Of a stretch of DNA of 51,305 nucleotides, positions 43,680-50,215 are shown piece by piece; positions within the stretch are counted from its first letter, which is position 1; each line of letters starts with the position of its first letter. This stretch comes from a virus, in the IMG/VR virus record IMGVR_UViG_3300030450_002582, positions 1 through 51,305 of that record; one strand, given 5' to 3'. The notes under the pieces were generated by a model, which worked only from the letters and a program-made list of their open reading frames with translations, had not been told where the DNA came from and did not search any database. Both the position numbers and the translations under genes were made by a program.

Positions 43680-43725
43680 GGAAGAGTTGATGCAGAGATT
43701 TGGGGCCCGAGGCTCTTCCGTTTTT
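43680..43725 (+). terminator. Probable intrinsic terminator after the lipoprotein gene
   Basis: GGAAGAG (43680-43686) pairs with CTCTTCC (43713-43719), 7 perfect pairs, followed by G and TTTTT. The 26-base loop contains a GGGGCCC palindrome. The long loop makes it less typical, but the U-tract and its place 11 bases after the stop fit termination. It opens a gene-free stretch (43669-44027) in which I also see AGCC...GGCT near 43751-43774 followed by six T, and the elements listed below. Confidence 0.55.
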
Positions 43726-43834
43726 ATTAAACTGCAGTTAACCAAACGATAGCCTTCTTATGCATGAGATTGGCTTAAGGTTTTTTGCCCAAAGAGGTGT
43801 TTTTCCATAGCATAAAACTAAAACAAATTACAAA

Positions 43835-43915
43835 GGGCATTGTTTATACTTATACTCACAACTACAATAAAGTATATAAAGAGAACTCCGTATTATCCTC
43901 TTATAAGCAATGCCC
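43835..43915 (+). ncRNA. Structured intergenic RNA element E1, three-way junction
   Basis: A 14-bp stem closes the element: 43835-43848 with 43902-43915 (GGGCATTG against CAATGCCC, then a U-G pair and five A-U pairs). Inside are two hairpins: TATACT 43851-43856 with AGTATA 43871-43876, and AGAG 43880-43883 with CTCT 43898-43901 (this last overlaps nothing essential but is weak). No reading frame crosses it. The same overall plan, long closing stem with U-G plus two inner hairpins, recurs in E2 and E3. It may be an independent small RNA or an RNase III-type processing site. Confidence 0.55.
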
Positions 43916-43967
43916 GATAATTAATAACGAAGAAGATAAGGTTGAGCAATACTAGTTGTTTCCTCTT

Positions 43968-43998
43968 GCCTGCTACCTTCATAAGAAATGCAGGCTTT
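43968..43998 (+). other. Hairpin upstream of gene 44028
   Basis: GCCTGC (43968-43973) pairs with GCAGGC (43990-43995), loop 16 bases, followed by TTTAATTT. It could be a weak terminator for a transcript containing E1, which would make E1 a discrete small RNA, or a leader structure before the ATG at 44028 (AAGGAG at 44018-44023). Confidence 0.4.
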
Positions 43999-44027
43999 AA
44001 TTTAATAAATAATAATAAGGAGCTATA

Positions 44028-44237
44028 ATGAGTGATTTCGATAAACAAGAATATCTAACATCTTTATGTGATTATGGAGTTCCATACATTAACATAAAAG
44101 TAAGACAATTAATTATGAAAAATAAAGATAATATAATTAAAGAACTTTCTAATGATTTTAATATAAGTAAAGAAGATGCTTTAGAAATATTTAAAACTTG
44201 GGAATTAGTAGAAGAAAAACTTAATTATATTAAATAA
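44028..44237 (+). CDS. Small helical protein of unknown function (69 aa)
   Basis: 69 residues, charged and helical, with a C-terminal part N-D-F-N-I-S-K-E-D-A-L-E-I-F-K-T-W-E-L-V that resembles a short helix-turn-helix, though no DNA-binding family is recognised. Good binding site AAGGAG before the ATG. First of a tight series of early accessory genes that leads to the AcrVA2-like gene. Confidence 0.7.
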   Translation: MSDFDKQEYLTSLCDYGVPYINIKVRQLIMKNKDNIIKELSNDFNISKEDALEIFKTWELVEEKLNYIK

Positions 44238-44254
44238 AACATAAAGGTGCGGAT

Positions 44255-44428
44255 ATGAGAATAATAACAAAAGAAATGTTTCTAGAATATGAAAAAATAA
44301 GGAAAAGTGGAAAATACAATATGTATAATCCAGAAGCTAGAAGATTAACATCAATGTCAATAAAAGAATGGCAAACAATAATGAAGGACTATGATAAACT
44401 TGCAAAATCATGGTTAAAGGATAAATAA
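44255..44428 (+). CDS. 57-residue protein of a common small phage family
   Basis: M-R-I-I-T-K-E-M-F-L-E-Y-E-K-I-R-K-S-G, then N-M-Y-N-P-E-A-R-R-L and I-M-K-D-Y-D-K-L. The Y-x2-[IV]-R-x-S-G-x-x-N-M pattern recurs, from memory, in small DUF5049-like proteins of phages and gut elements whose role is unknown. AAAGGTG precedes the ATG. It ends one base before the next start. Confidence 0.65.
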   Translation: MRIITKEMFLEYEKIRKSGKYNMYNPEARRLTSMSIKEWQTIMKDYDKLAKSWLKDK

Positions 44429-44429
44429 A

Positions 44430-45866
44430 ATGTTACATACACCAAGAATGACAGCTTATGAAAGATATATAAAACAAGCTGAGTTATCTAATATGAATTT
44501 TGTACCTAAAGCATTAGATATATTAAATAATACTTATGATTGGAGTTTGCATAGTTCTGAAGGTCAAAATATTGTATATAACAATCCGATACATTTGAAA
44601 AAGCTATGGAAAGATCTTGCTAAAAAATGCGTTGAAAAATTAAATGGCAAATTTAATGAAGATGAATTTGATGAACTATTTAATACAAATTTTGAAGCTG
44701 ATACAAAGTTTCTTCCAGCTGCATTTACTAATAATGAAACAATTATTAAAACAATCAATACAATGACTTCTATGTATTTTGAAACCATGATGTATAATTT
44801 CTATAAGAATGGATTTGATAATTTTGAAATTATATTAAAAGTTATAAAAGAAGATATAAATAACTTTTTAAATAAATGGGCAAGAATACTTTATCATTTT
44901 CATATGTTTAGACAAGAAAATAATAATACAGTCCTAATTAAAGAAGATCTATTATATGCATTAGGAGATACTGAATTTCCTACATCAACAGAATATTTAA
45001 AATCACCATTTAGATCTTTTTACTTAATGTTTGAACCAAATAGTATAATAACTAATGTAAAAGAAACAAATGGAATTACACAAGAATCAGAAAAAATTAA
45101 AGTTGATTATGAAGGAGCGTTTATAAACATAGAAAATGACACAATAAAAAAAGGATATACATCTATAAGAATTGATGTACATATTAGAATAACAAAGAAA
45201 AATTCAAATCACTTTAGCTCGTTAGATCCAGTTAATACTTATTGGGAATTACTTGTTCCAAAAGATGAAAGCATAACTAATGCAATTTATGAATCTTTTA
45301 AAAAAACAAAAGGAATTAGTGAAGTACAACAACAAGTAATGGAAAATTCTTGTTTTAATGAAGGCATGAAAGAAGGCTTGAAAAGTCAATTAATGCATTT
45401 TACAAATATAATTATTCAAGTTCTTTTATATATGACATCTATTAACAGAGAATCTGTATTAATAGAAGGTAAAAAAAAGAAATTAAAACCAAAAAGAATA
45501 AAAAAATACATTGAGAGAGAAGAAACTCAAATGAATTATAATATACTTGGAGGTACTAGAACTAATTATATTAATGGATCTGTTAATAAAAATAAAAATT
45601 ATTCAAATAAGAATAATGTAAATAAAAAGCTAGAATACAAAACTACTGTTCGTGGTCATTGGCATTCTTTTTGGTATAAAGATGAAGTAAAAATATCTGA
45701 AATACCATTATTTATGCATCGTGAAGAAAAATATGACGATATGGGTAAAAAAATGATAAGATGTATAAAATGGATTGAACCTTATATAAAAGGTGAAGGA
45801 CAAGAAATAACAAAAGAATACAAAATGACCTCTGGTGGTTTAACATACAATAATAAAGGAGAATAA
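44430..45866 (+). CDS. AcrVA2-like protein (478 aa)
   Basis: The N-terminus M-L-H-T-P-R-M-T-A-Y-E and the C-terminal T-V-R-G-H-W-H-S-F-W, followed by C-I-K-W-I-E-P-Y-I-K-G-E-G, resemble, from memory, AcrVA2 of Moraxella bovoculi elements (start M-H-H-T, C-terminal R-R-G-H-W-H-G-Y-W, then R-W-Q-P). AcrVA2 is reported to lower Cas12a levels by acting on its nascent chain and mRNA. Its homologues occur in many phages whose hosts lack Cas12a, so the ancestral role may be broader. This copy is longer than AcrVA2, with a Lys/Asn-rich insertion at about residues 350-400. Residues 160-240 match the central region only loosely. A winged-helix gene follows one base downstream, like an anti-CRISPR plus Aca pair. 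Confidence 0.6.
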   Translation: MLHTPRMTAYERYIKQAELSNMNFVPKALDILNNTYDWSLHSSEGQNIVYNNPIHLKKLWKDLAKKCVEKLNGKFNEDEFDELFNTNFEADTKFLPAAFTNNETIIKTINTMTSMYFETMMYNFYKNGFDNFEIILKVIKEDINNFLNKWARILYHFHMFRQENNNTVLIKEDLLYALGDTEFPTSTEYLKSPFRSFYLMFEPNSIITNVKETNGITQESEKIKVDYEGAFINIENDTIKKGYTSIRIDVHIRITKKNSNHFSSLDPVNTYWELLVPKDESITNAIYESFKKTKGISEVQQQVMENSCFNEGMKEGLKSQLMHFTNIIIQVLLYMTSINRESVLIEGKKKKLKPKRIKKYIEREETQMNYNILGGTRTNYINGSVNKNKNYSNKNNVNKKLEYKTTVRGHWHSFWYKDEVKISEIPLFMHREEKYDDMGKKMIRCIKWIEPYIKGEGQEITKEYKMTSGGLTYNNKGE

Positions 45867-45867
45867 C

Positions 45868-46149
45868 ATGAGTGTAACAACAACAAGTAAGATAGCATAC
45901 AAAGAGATAAATGAAGAAGGGAAAGCTACAGTACAAGGAGTAATCATATTCGATGCAGTCGAAAGATACGGACAATTAAAAGACGATGGTATGTCATTGC
46001 GTGAAATAGAAGAATTAACTGGCATAGATATTAATGCAGTTAGTGGGAGAGTGAATGATTTAAAAAAAGGTGGTCATTTAAGAACAATAGAAAAAAGAAA
46101 ATGTACAGTAACAAATAGATTAATTTCTCCAGTGGTGGTGAATGTATGA
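45868..46149 (+). CDS. Winged helix-turn-helix protein (93 aa)
   Basis: S-K-I-A-Y-K-E-I-N-E-E-G-K-A, then S-L-R-E-I-E-E-L-T-G-I-D-I-N-A-V-S-G-R-V followed by K-K-G-G-H-L-R: a winged-helix DNA-binding fold of a type frequent in phages, where it is thought to regulate transcription. GGAG precedes the ATG, which lies one base after the stop of the AcrVA2-like gene. It may repress that operon. Overlaps the next gene by 4 bases. Confidence 0.75.
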   Translation: MSVTTTSKIAYKEINEEGKATVQGVIIFDAVERYGQLKDDGMSLREIEELTGIDINAVSGRVNDLKKGGHLRTIEKRKCTVTNRLISPVVVNV

Positions 46150-46418
46150 GTAAAGAAAAAAAATCAAATCAACCTAAGACTGATGATGAACATAAAGTTG
46201 CAATGTTATTAAGAATATGTGGATATGAAGACTATAAATTTAAAAAATTAGGCACAGACAGAAGGTGTGTGAGTATTGGCTTTAGAGATAAAATTGCAAA
46301 TAGACATCTAGAAAGAATCAATTCAAATGAATTTAATGGGAATATTAAGTTAGAAGAAGTAGATTTTGAAGACGATGATTGTGGAACTGGATATTTTTAC
46401 ATCATAAATCAAAAATAA
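46146..46418 (+). CDS. Small acidic protein of unknown function (90 aa)
   Basis: 90 residues with a Lys/Asn-rich start (S-K-E-K-K-S-N-Q-P-K), a helix (E-H-K-V-A-M-L-L-R-I-C-G-Y) and an acidic end (E-V-D-F-E-D-D-D-C-G-T-G-Y-F-Y-I). Starts as ATGA over the stop of the winged-helix gene. No family recognised. Followed by structured element E2. Confidence 0.65.
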   Translation: MSKEKKSNQPKTDDEHKVAMLLRICGYEDYKFKKLGTDRRCVSIGFRDKIANRHLERINSNEFNGNIKLEEVDFEDDDCGTGYFYIINQK

Positions 46419-46423
46419 AATAA

Positions 46424-46501
46424 TTTGGGGTATATTTTACAAATGAAATTAGTTGGCTCTAATTTGATCTTTTTATTAAAAAAGTGCGAATATGCCCCAA
46501 A
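46424..46501 (+). ncRNA. Structured intergenic RNA element E2, three-way junction
   Basis: Closing stem of 14 pairs: 46424-46437 with 46488-46501 (TTTGGGG against CCCCAAA, a U-G pair, then five A-U pairs and one more U-G). Inner hairpin A: AAATTAG 46446-46452 with CTAATTT 46459-46465, 7 pairs, loop TTGGCT. Inner hairpin B: CTTTTT 46469-46474 with AAAAAG 46479-46484, 6 pairs, loop ATTA. No frame crosses it. The 3' arm ends 19 bases before ATG 46521, so it can also control that gene. No tRNA features. Confidence 0.65.
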
Positions 46502-46520
46502 AAACTTAAAGGAGTAATAA

Positions 46521-46697
46521 ATGAGATATTATTGGGAATCTTTATTTAGTGTTGAATACTTTCCATATTGGGAATTTACAATGTTAATGATGTTGTTAAT
46601 GCAATTATCAATGATATGGAGATTACATAGAATAGAAAATAAAGTAGATATAAATAATGAAATAATAAATAAAACATTAGATGAACTAATAGATTAA
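46521..46697 (+). CDS. 58-residue small membrane protein
   Basis: 58 residues from ATG 46521, with AAAGGAG 6-12 bases upstream. A hydrophobic helix (F-T-M-L-M-M-L-L-M-Q-L-S-M-I-W) is preceded by aromatic residues and followed by a coiled-coil tail (I-E-N-K-V-D-I-N-N-E-I-I-N). Seven methionines in the first half is unusual. Function unknown. Confidence 0.65.
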   Translation: MRYYWESLFSVEYFPYWEFTMLMMLLMQLSMIWRLHRIENKVDINNEIINKTLDELID

Positions 46698-46716
46698 AAT
46701 AAAAGGAGAGAGAGAT

Positions 46717-47061
46717 ATGGGAATGGATTTATATGCAGTAAACCCAGAAAGTCAAAAAGGAGAATATTTTCGAGCAAATGTATGGTATTGGAGACCATTG
46801 TGGAACTATACTTGTGATACTTGTGATGATATATTGTCTAAAGAAGATATGTTACAAGGTGAATATAATGATGGATATGAAATTAATGCAGAAAAAGCCT
46901 TTTTAATATCAGAAAGATTAGAAGAGCTTTTTAAAAGCAATCATGCACATGAAAATAAAGAATATTATAATGGATTAAGTGATGATCATACATTTGATCC
47001 AGATTTTGTAATGGAATTTGCAAAATTTTGTGGAGACTCTGGCGGATTTAATATTTATTAA
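46717..47061 (+). CDS. Conserved phage protein of unknown function (114 aa)
   Basis: The start M-G-M-D-L-Y-A-V-N-P followed by G-E-Y-F-R-A-N-V-W-Y-W-R-P-L-W-N-Y is a signature I recognise from many unrelated phages and some bacteria (function not known to me). C-D-T-C-D in the middle could bind metal, and N-D-G-Y-E-I follows. GGAGAGAGA precedes the ATG. It is followed by structured element E3. Confidence 0.75.
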   Translation: MGMDLYAVNPESQKGEYFRANVWYWRPLWNYTCDTCDDILSKEDMLQGEYNDGYEINAEKAFLISERLEELFKSNHAHENKEYYNGLSDDHTFDPDFVMEFAKFCGDSGGFNIY

Positions 47062-47077
47062 AATTGTATGTGGAATA

Positions 47078-47175
47078 ATATAAGCTGGCAGTGGTGTCTC
47101 GAGAATAATAATTTGTTCGTATTATAATTGCTTAATACTCATTTTATTGTTGTAACTATCCACGCCAGCATATAT
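47078..47175 (+). ncRNA. Structured intergenic RNA element E3, three-way junction
   Basis: Closing stem: 47078-47082 with 47171-47175 (5 A-U pairs), one A-A mismatch, GCTGGC 47084-47089 with GCCAGC 47164-47169, a bulged A, then GTGG 47091-47094 with CCAC 47160-47163; 15 pairs in all. Inside: ATAATA 47105-47110 with TATTAT 47120-47125 (loop 9) and TAATA 47133-47137 with TATTG 47145-47149 (loop 7). Same plan as E1 and E2. It ends 58 bases before the Cas4-like gene. Confidence 0.6.
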
Positions 47176-47233
47176 TTCGATTGACTGTAAACCTTGATAT
47201 TATTAAATTTAGACTACATTTATGGAGGGATAA

Positions 47234-48016
47234 ATGGACATTCAAAACATATATAATGACTACTTAAAACATCAAGATTCTTTAAGAGAAAGAGATGAAA
47301 ATGTTTTTCATGCATCATCCGCAGGTAGTTGTTATAGAAAACAAATGTATTCTTATTATGATTATCCATCTGATGATAAAGATCAAGCATCATTTAGATT
47401 ACTAAGGCTTGGAACTATTGTACATAAGGATTTAGAAGAAGCTATGTGTATGTATCAAGATAGTATAGCAGAAACAGAGCCTAATAAAAGAATATATATC
47501 GAAGAAAAAGTTAAAATAGAAGAATTAGATGTTGTTGGAACATTTGATGCTGGAGAATTTATACAAGATAATGATGAATCAGTATTTTATCTTTATGATT
47601 TTAAAACTGCAGCTGCATATAAATGGACAACAAAATTCGGTAGGATAAAAAATAGAGTAGCAAGTACAGACACTAATTACAAACTACAATTAGGTACTTA
47701 TGCTTTAGCAATGCAAAATAAATTGGGATTTGCTAACATCCCTTTACAACCAACTAAAATTCATATGTATTTAATATGGTATAATAAAAATACATCTCAA
47801 ATGAGAGAACAAATAGTTAGTAATGAATGGATAGATAAAGCATTGGAATATTGGACAGAAGTATATGAAATGAAAGAAGATATGGAAAAAGGATTTGAAG
47901 ATGAGTTAATACCAGAAATTACATATGGTGTACCTGTTCAAGATTGGGAATGTAGATATTGTCAATATTATAGTATCTGTCCATCTACGCTAGCAGATAA
48001 AAAAAAGAAATACTAA
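47234..48016 (+). CDS. Cas4-like PD-(D/E)XK nuclease (260 aa)
   Basis: RecB/Cas4-type nuclease. An N-terminal Cys (S-A-G-S-C-Y-R-K) and C-terminal C-R-Y-C-Q-Y-Y-S-I-C supply four cysteines that would hold an Fe-S cluster. G-T-F-D-A-G-E-F then Y-L-Y-D-F-K-T are the catalytic D...D-x-K motif and Q-L-G-T-Y-A is the QxxxY helix. GGAGG precedes the ATG. Phage Cas4-like nucleases provide the exonuclease of two-component recombination. The partner annealing protein follows 10 bases downstream. Confidence 0.88.
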   Translation: MDIQNIYNDYLKHQDSLRERDENVFHASSAGSCYRKQMYSYYDYPSDDKDQASFRLLRLGTIVHKDLEEAMCMYQDSIAETEPNKRIYIEEKVKIEELDVVGTFDAGEFIQDNDESVFYLYDFKTAAAYKWTTKFGRIKNRVASTDTNYKLQLGTYALAMQNKLGFANIPLQPTKIHMYLIWYNKNTSQMREQIVSNEWIDKALEYWTEVYEMKEDMEKGFEDELIPEITYGVPVQDWECRYCQYYSICPSTLADKKKKY

Positions 48017-48026
48017 AGGAGATAAA

Positions 48027-48665
48027 ATGAGCAATAATAATGAAGTAATTGTTGTAGATCAACAAATGTTGGATGCAACAGATTCAGTAAGACAAGCAAT
48101 AACAAAAAAACATAAGAAAGTATCTAGAATAAAAACACCTAAACCATTTGTTAAGAAAAAAATGGGATTAGATTATGTAGAATTTTCTTATATGAGAGAA
48201 GTAGCGGATAAAGAATATCCAGGTTGGTCTTGGACAATAGAAAAATCAGAAGTATTAGGTAGTGAAGCTTATGTAGTACATGGTAGAATTACTTGGTATG
48301 ATGAAGGTATTTGGAGAAAAGCTGATATGGTAGCTGCTCATAGAATACAAAAGAAGAGAGGAACTAACGAATTTGTAGATATAGGTAATGATGTTAAATC
48401 AGCTAATACAGATTGTATTAAAAAAGCATTTAATATGTATTTAAATATTGCTGATGATGTATATCGTAATCAAGTTGAAGATGTTTCACTATCAGATGAA
48501 CAAAAGAATGATATTTTATTAATCGCAAGTGAAATAAGTGAAGAAAGAATGGAACAAATACATGATTTGATTAAAGATCAAGCAATAAATACTGCAAATT
48601 ATAATTCATCTAAAATAAAATTAGATAGAGAGCTGGAGAAAAAAAATGAAAAGTCTAAACAATAA
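48027..48665 (+). CDS. Rad52/Sak-like single-strand annealing protein (212 aa)
   Basis: Core: Y-M-R-E-V-A-D-K-E-Y-P-G-W-S-W-T-I, then G-S-E-A-Y-V-V-H-G-R-I-T-W and G-N-D-V-K-S-A-N-T-D-C-I-K-K-A-F-N-M-Y, a pattern I associate with Rad52/22-type phage annealing proteins. The C-terminal 60 residues are a charged coil. GGAG precedes ATG. Its neighbours (Cas4-like nuclease, SSB) make it the annealase of the recombination module. The precise family (Sak, Erf or Rad52) cannot be settled by eye. Confidence 0.7.
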   Translation: MSNNNEVIVVDQQMLDATDSVRQAITKKHKKVSRIKTPKPFVKKKMGLDYVEFSYMREVADKEYPGWSWTIEKSEVLGSEAYVVHGRITWYDEGIWRKADMVAAHRIQKKRGTNEFVDIGNDVKSANTDCIKKAFNMYLNIADDVYRNQVEDVSLSDEQKNDILLIASEISEERMEQIHDLIKDQAINTANYNSSKIKLDRELEKKNEKSKQ

Positions 48666-48906
48666 CTATGGAGAAATTCATTCACTTCTTACACAAGAAG
48701 AATGTTATACAATAGGCACTAACGATGGAAAAGAATTTAGAAGAGTAGTTTATAAAGGGACTAGACTTTTAAATGGAAAACCAATGATGGTATTTAAAAC
48801 AGAAGATAAAAAATCTTTAACTGTTAATCCATCTTTCCATACTTTCACAATAGAAGAACAACCTCTTCCACAACCGGAAGACTTTAATATAAACAAAGGA
48901 GAATAA
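48646..48906 (+). CDS. Small protein in the recombination module (86 aa)
   Basis: Begins inside the end of the annealase gene (20-base overlap; GGAG within that gene upstream). 86 residues: Y-K-G-T-R-L-L-N-G-K-P-M-M-V-F-K-T-E then S-L-T-V-N-P-S-F-H-T-F-T, a compact beta-rich fold, ending in a P-rich acidic tail. No family recognised. Spacing to the next gene is one base. Confidence 0.7.
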   Translation: MKSLNNNYGEIHSLLTQEECYTIGTNDGKEFRRVVYKGTRLLNGKPMMVFKTEDKKSLTVNPSFHTFTIEEQPLPQPEDFNINKGE

Positions 48907-48907
48907 A

Positions 48908-49180
48908 ATGGGAAAAATCTCAGTAAAAGACACAGAAGCTTTGAAAAAAGAAGGTGTCTTATCAAATAAAGCAATGGCTGAGTTAGGAAAAAGAAACTTA
49001 GTTGCTAAAAAAACTAGCACTAAAAGGTTTATTAAAACTGCCGATGGCAAGTTTGTAGAACCTAAGTTATATTTCCGAGGCTCTAATGGAACAGAACCAT
49101 CTAAAGAGATGATTGAGTTTCAAACAGCCTATAGTGAATTGCTTAATAAATACACAACAACAAAAACAACAAATAAATAG
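48908..49180 (+). CDS. Small basic protein in the recombination module (90 aa)
   Basis: 90 residues, Lys/Thr-rich (V-A-K-K-T-S-T-K-R-F-I-K-T-A-D-G-K), with helix-like ends and a Thr/Lys tail. AAAGGAG precedes the ATG. It lies between the annealase and SSB genes and is 8 bases upstream of SSB, so a DNA-binding accessory role is plausible, but nothing specific is recognised. Confidence 0.7.
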   Translation: MGKISVKDTEALKKEGVLSNKAMAELGKRNLVAKKTSTKRFIKTADGKFVEPKLYFRGSNGTEPSKEMIEFQTAYSELLNKYTTTKTTNK

Positions 49181-49188
49181 GAGTAATA

Positions 49189-49815
49189 ATGGCGAAAGCA
49201 CTAGAAGCAGTATTTGACTCAACAGCAGTAAATACATGGCTACCAATCGAAGAAGGAGAGTACCCAGCACATATAACATCTTTATCTACTAAAGAAGTTA
49301 ATACAAGAGCTGGAGAAGCTATCGTTGTAAACATGACATATAAAATAGCAGCTGAAGTAGCAGATTGCAATCAGCTATTATGGGAAATGGATGGATACAA
49401 TTACAAGAAAGATGCAAGTGGAGATAAAATACCAGTACTGAATGGTGATGGTCAAGCAACTGCTGACTGTACTCATTTAAAAGACAGAAAAATGTATGAT
49501 AATGGATTCTGGGTATTTACTGATACATCATCAGCAGGTAAAAATAGCAGATATTTTCAACTACTAGAAGAACTTGGCATTAAATGTGAAGATAACAAAG
49601 GCATTAAGAAATTAATGTTAGTAGAAGAAGATGATGTTGTAGGAAAACCTGTTCTTGTTAATGTACAAAGACAAGAATATGTCACTAAAGAAACTCGTGA
49701 TTTACCAGTAGATCAACAAGAAAAAAGATCTACATTTAAAGTAAGCACATTAAAAGCATGGGAAGGTGGAGATACATTAAGTTTGGAAGAGCTTGATGAC
49801 GATGTACCATTCTAA
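49189..49815 (+). CDS. ssb: Single-stranded DNA-binding protein with SSB-type acidic tip (208 aa)
   Basis: The N-terminal part (P-I-E-E-G-E-Y-P-A-H-I-T-S-L, then A-I-V-V-N-M-T-Y-K-I) and the central beta region fit an OB-fold of the DUF669 or phage SSB type. The C-terminus E-E-L-D-D-D-V-P-F is nearly identical to the DDDIPF tip by which bacterial SSB recruits partner proteins. GGAG precedes the ATG. It completes a nuclease-annealase-SSB module. The acidic tip suggests it binds host SSB-partner proteins. Confidence 0.82.
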   Translation: MAKALEAVFDSTAVNTWLPIEEGEYPAHITSLSTKEVNTRAGEAIVVNMTYKIAAEVADCNQLLWEMDGYNYKKDASGDKIPVLNGDGQATADCTHLKDRKMYDNGFWVFTDTSSAGKNSRYFQLLEELGIKCEDNKGIKKLMLVEEDDVVGKPVLVNVQRQEYVTKETRDLPVDQQEKRSTFKVSTLKAWEGGDTLSLEELDDDVPF

Positions 49816-49863
49816 ATAAGGAAAAAAAGGGTTTCCATTCTTATGGTTAATGAAGGTAAATTA

Positions 49864-49935
49864 GAGGCGAGGGTAGTCGATTTTAAGCATATCTCTCTCT
49901 CGTCTCTCCCTTCGTTCTCCAAGGCGGCTACCCTC
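49864..49935 (+). ncRNA. Structured intergenic RNA element E4, pseudoknot potential
   Basis: Stem 2: GAGGGTAGTCG 49869-49879 with CGGCTACCCTC 49925-49935, 11 pairs with one internal U-G. Stem 1: GAGGCGAG 49864-49871 with CTCGTCTC 49899-49906, up to 8 pairs with one G-U. The strands interleave (1a, 2a, 1b, 2b), so both stems together would be a pseudoknot with three shared bases, or they compete. The loop is pyrimidine-rich. No frame crosses it. The ATG of the next gene is 23 bases downstream (AAAGGAAAGAG). Confidence 0.5.
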
Positions 49936-49957
49936 AATATTTAAAAAGGAAAGAGAG

Positions 49958-50215
49958 ATGAGTAAACCATCAAGCGCATTAATTAAATTAACAGATCCCG
50001 AAATAGGTTATGTTATAATAGCATTAGTAATGGCTAAGCAAGCATCTGCAAATCTTGGAGAAGAATATTATGAAAAAATGTTTGATAGTCTTTTAAAGGA
50101 TTTTAAAGGTATAAAAGAACAAATAAAACAAGGGGATAAGCAAATTGAAATCGATAACAAAAATGAAAAGAAAATTAGGGGAAGCGAGCAAACTTGCAAA
50201 AGCTGCTCTGATTAA
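49958..50215 (+). CDS. Small helical protein (85 aa)
   Basis: 85 residues: helix T-D-P-E-I-G-Y-V-I-I-A-L-V-M-A-K-Q-A-S-A-N, then a charged coil, ending C-K-S-C-S-D. GGAAAGAGAG precedes the ATG. The last part overlaps the next gene. No family recognised. Confidence 0.7.
   Translation: MSKPSSALIKLTDPEIGYVIIALVMAKQASANLGEEYYEKMFDSLLKDFKGIKEQIKQGDKQIEIDNKNEKKIRGSEQTCKSCSD

Noticed and set aside
45712-45975. 87-codon minus-strand frame across the AcrVA2-like and winged-helix genes.
   Set aside because: Cys/Leu/Tyr-rich shadow of two coding genes on the other strand, with no start signal.
43835-47175. E1-E3 as tRNA genes.
   Set aside because: Closing stems of 14-15 bp, no T-loop GTTCRA sequence, no 7-base anticodon loop layout and no CCA-compatible end.
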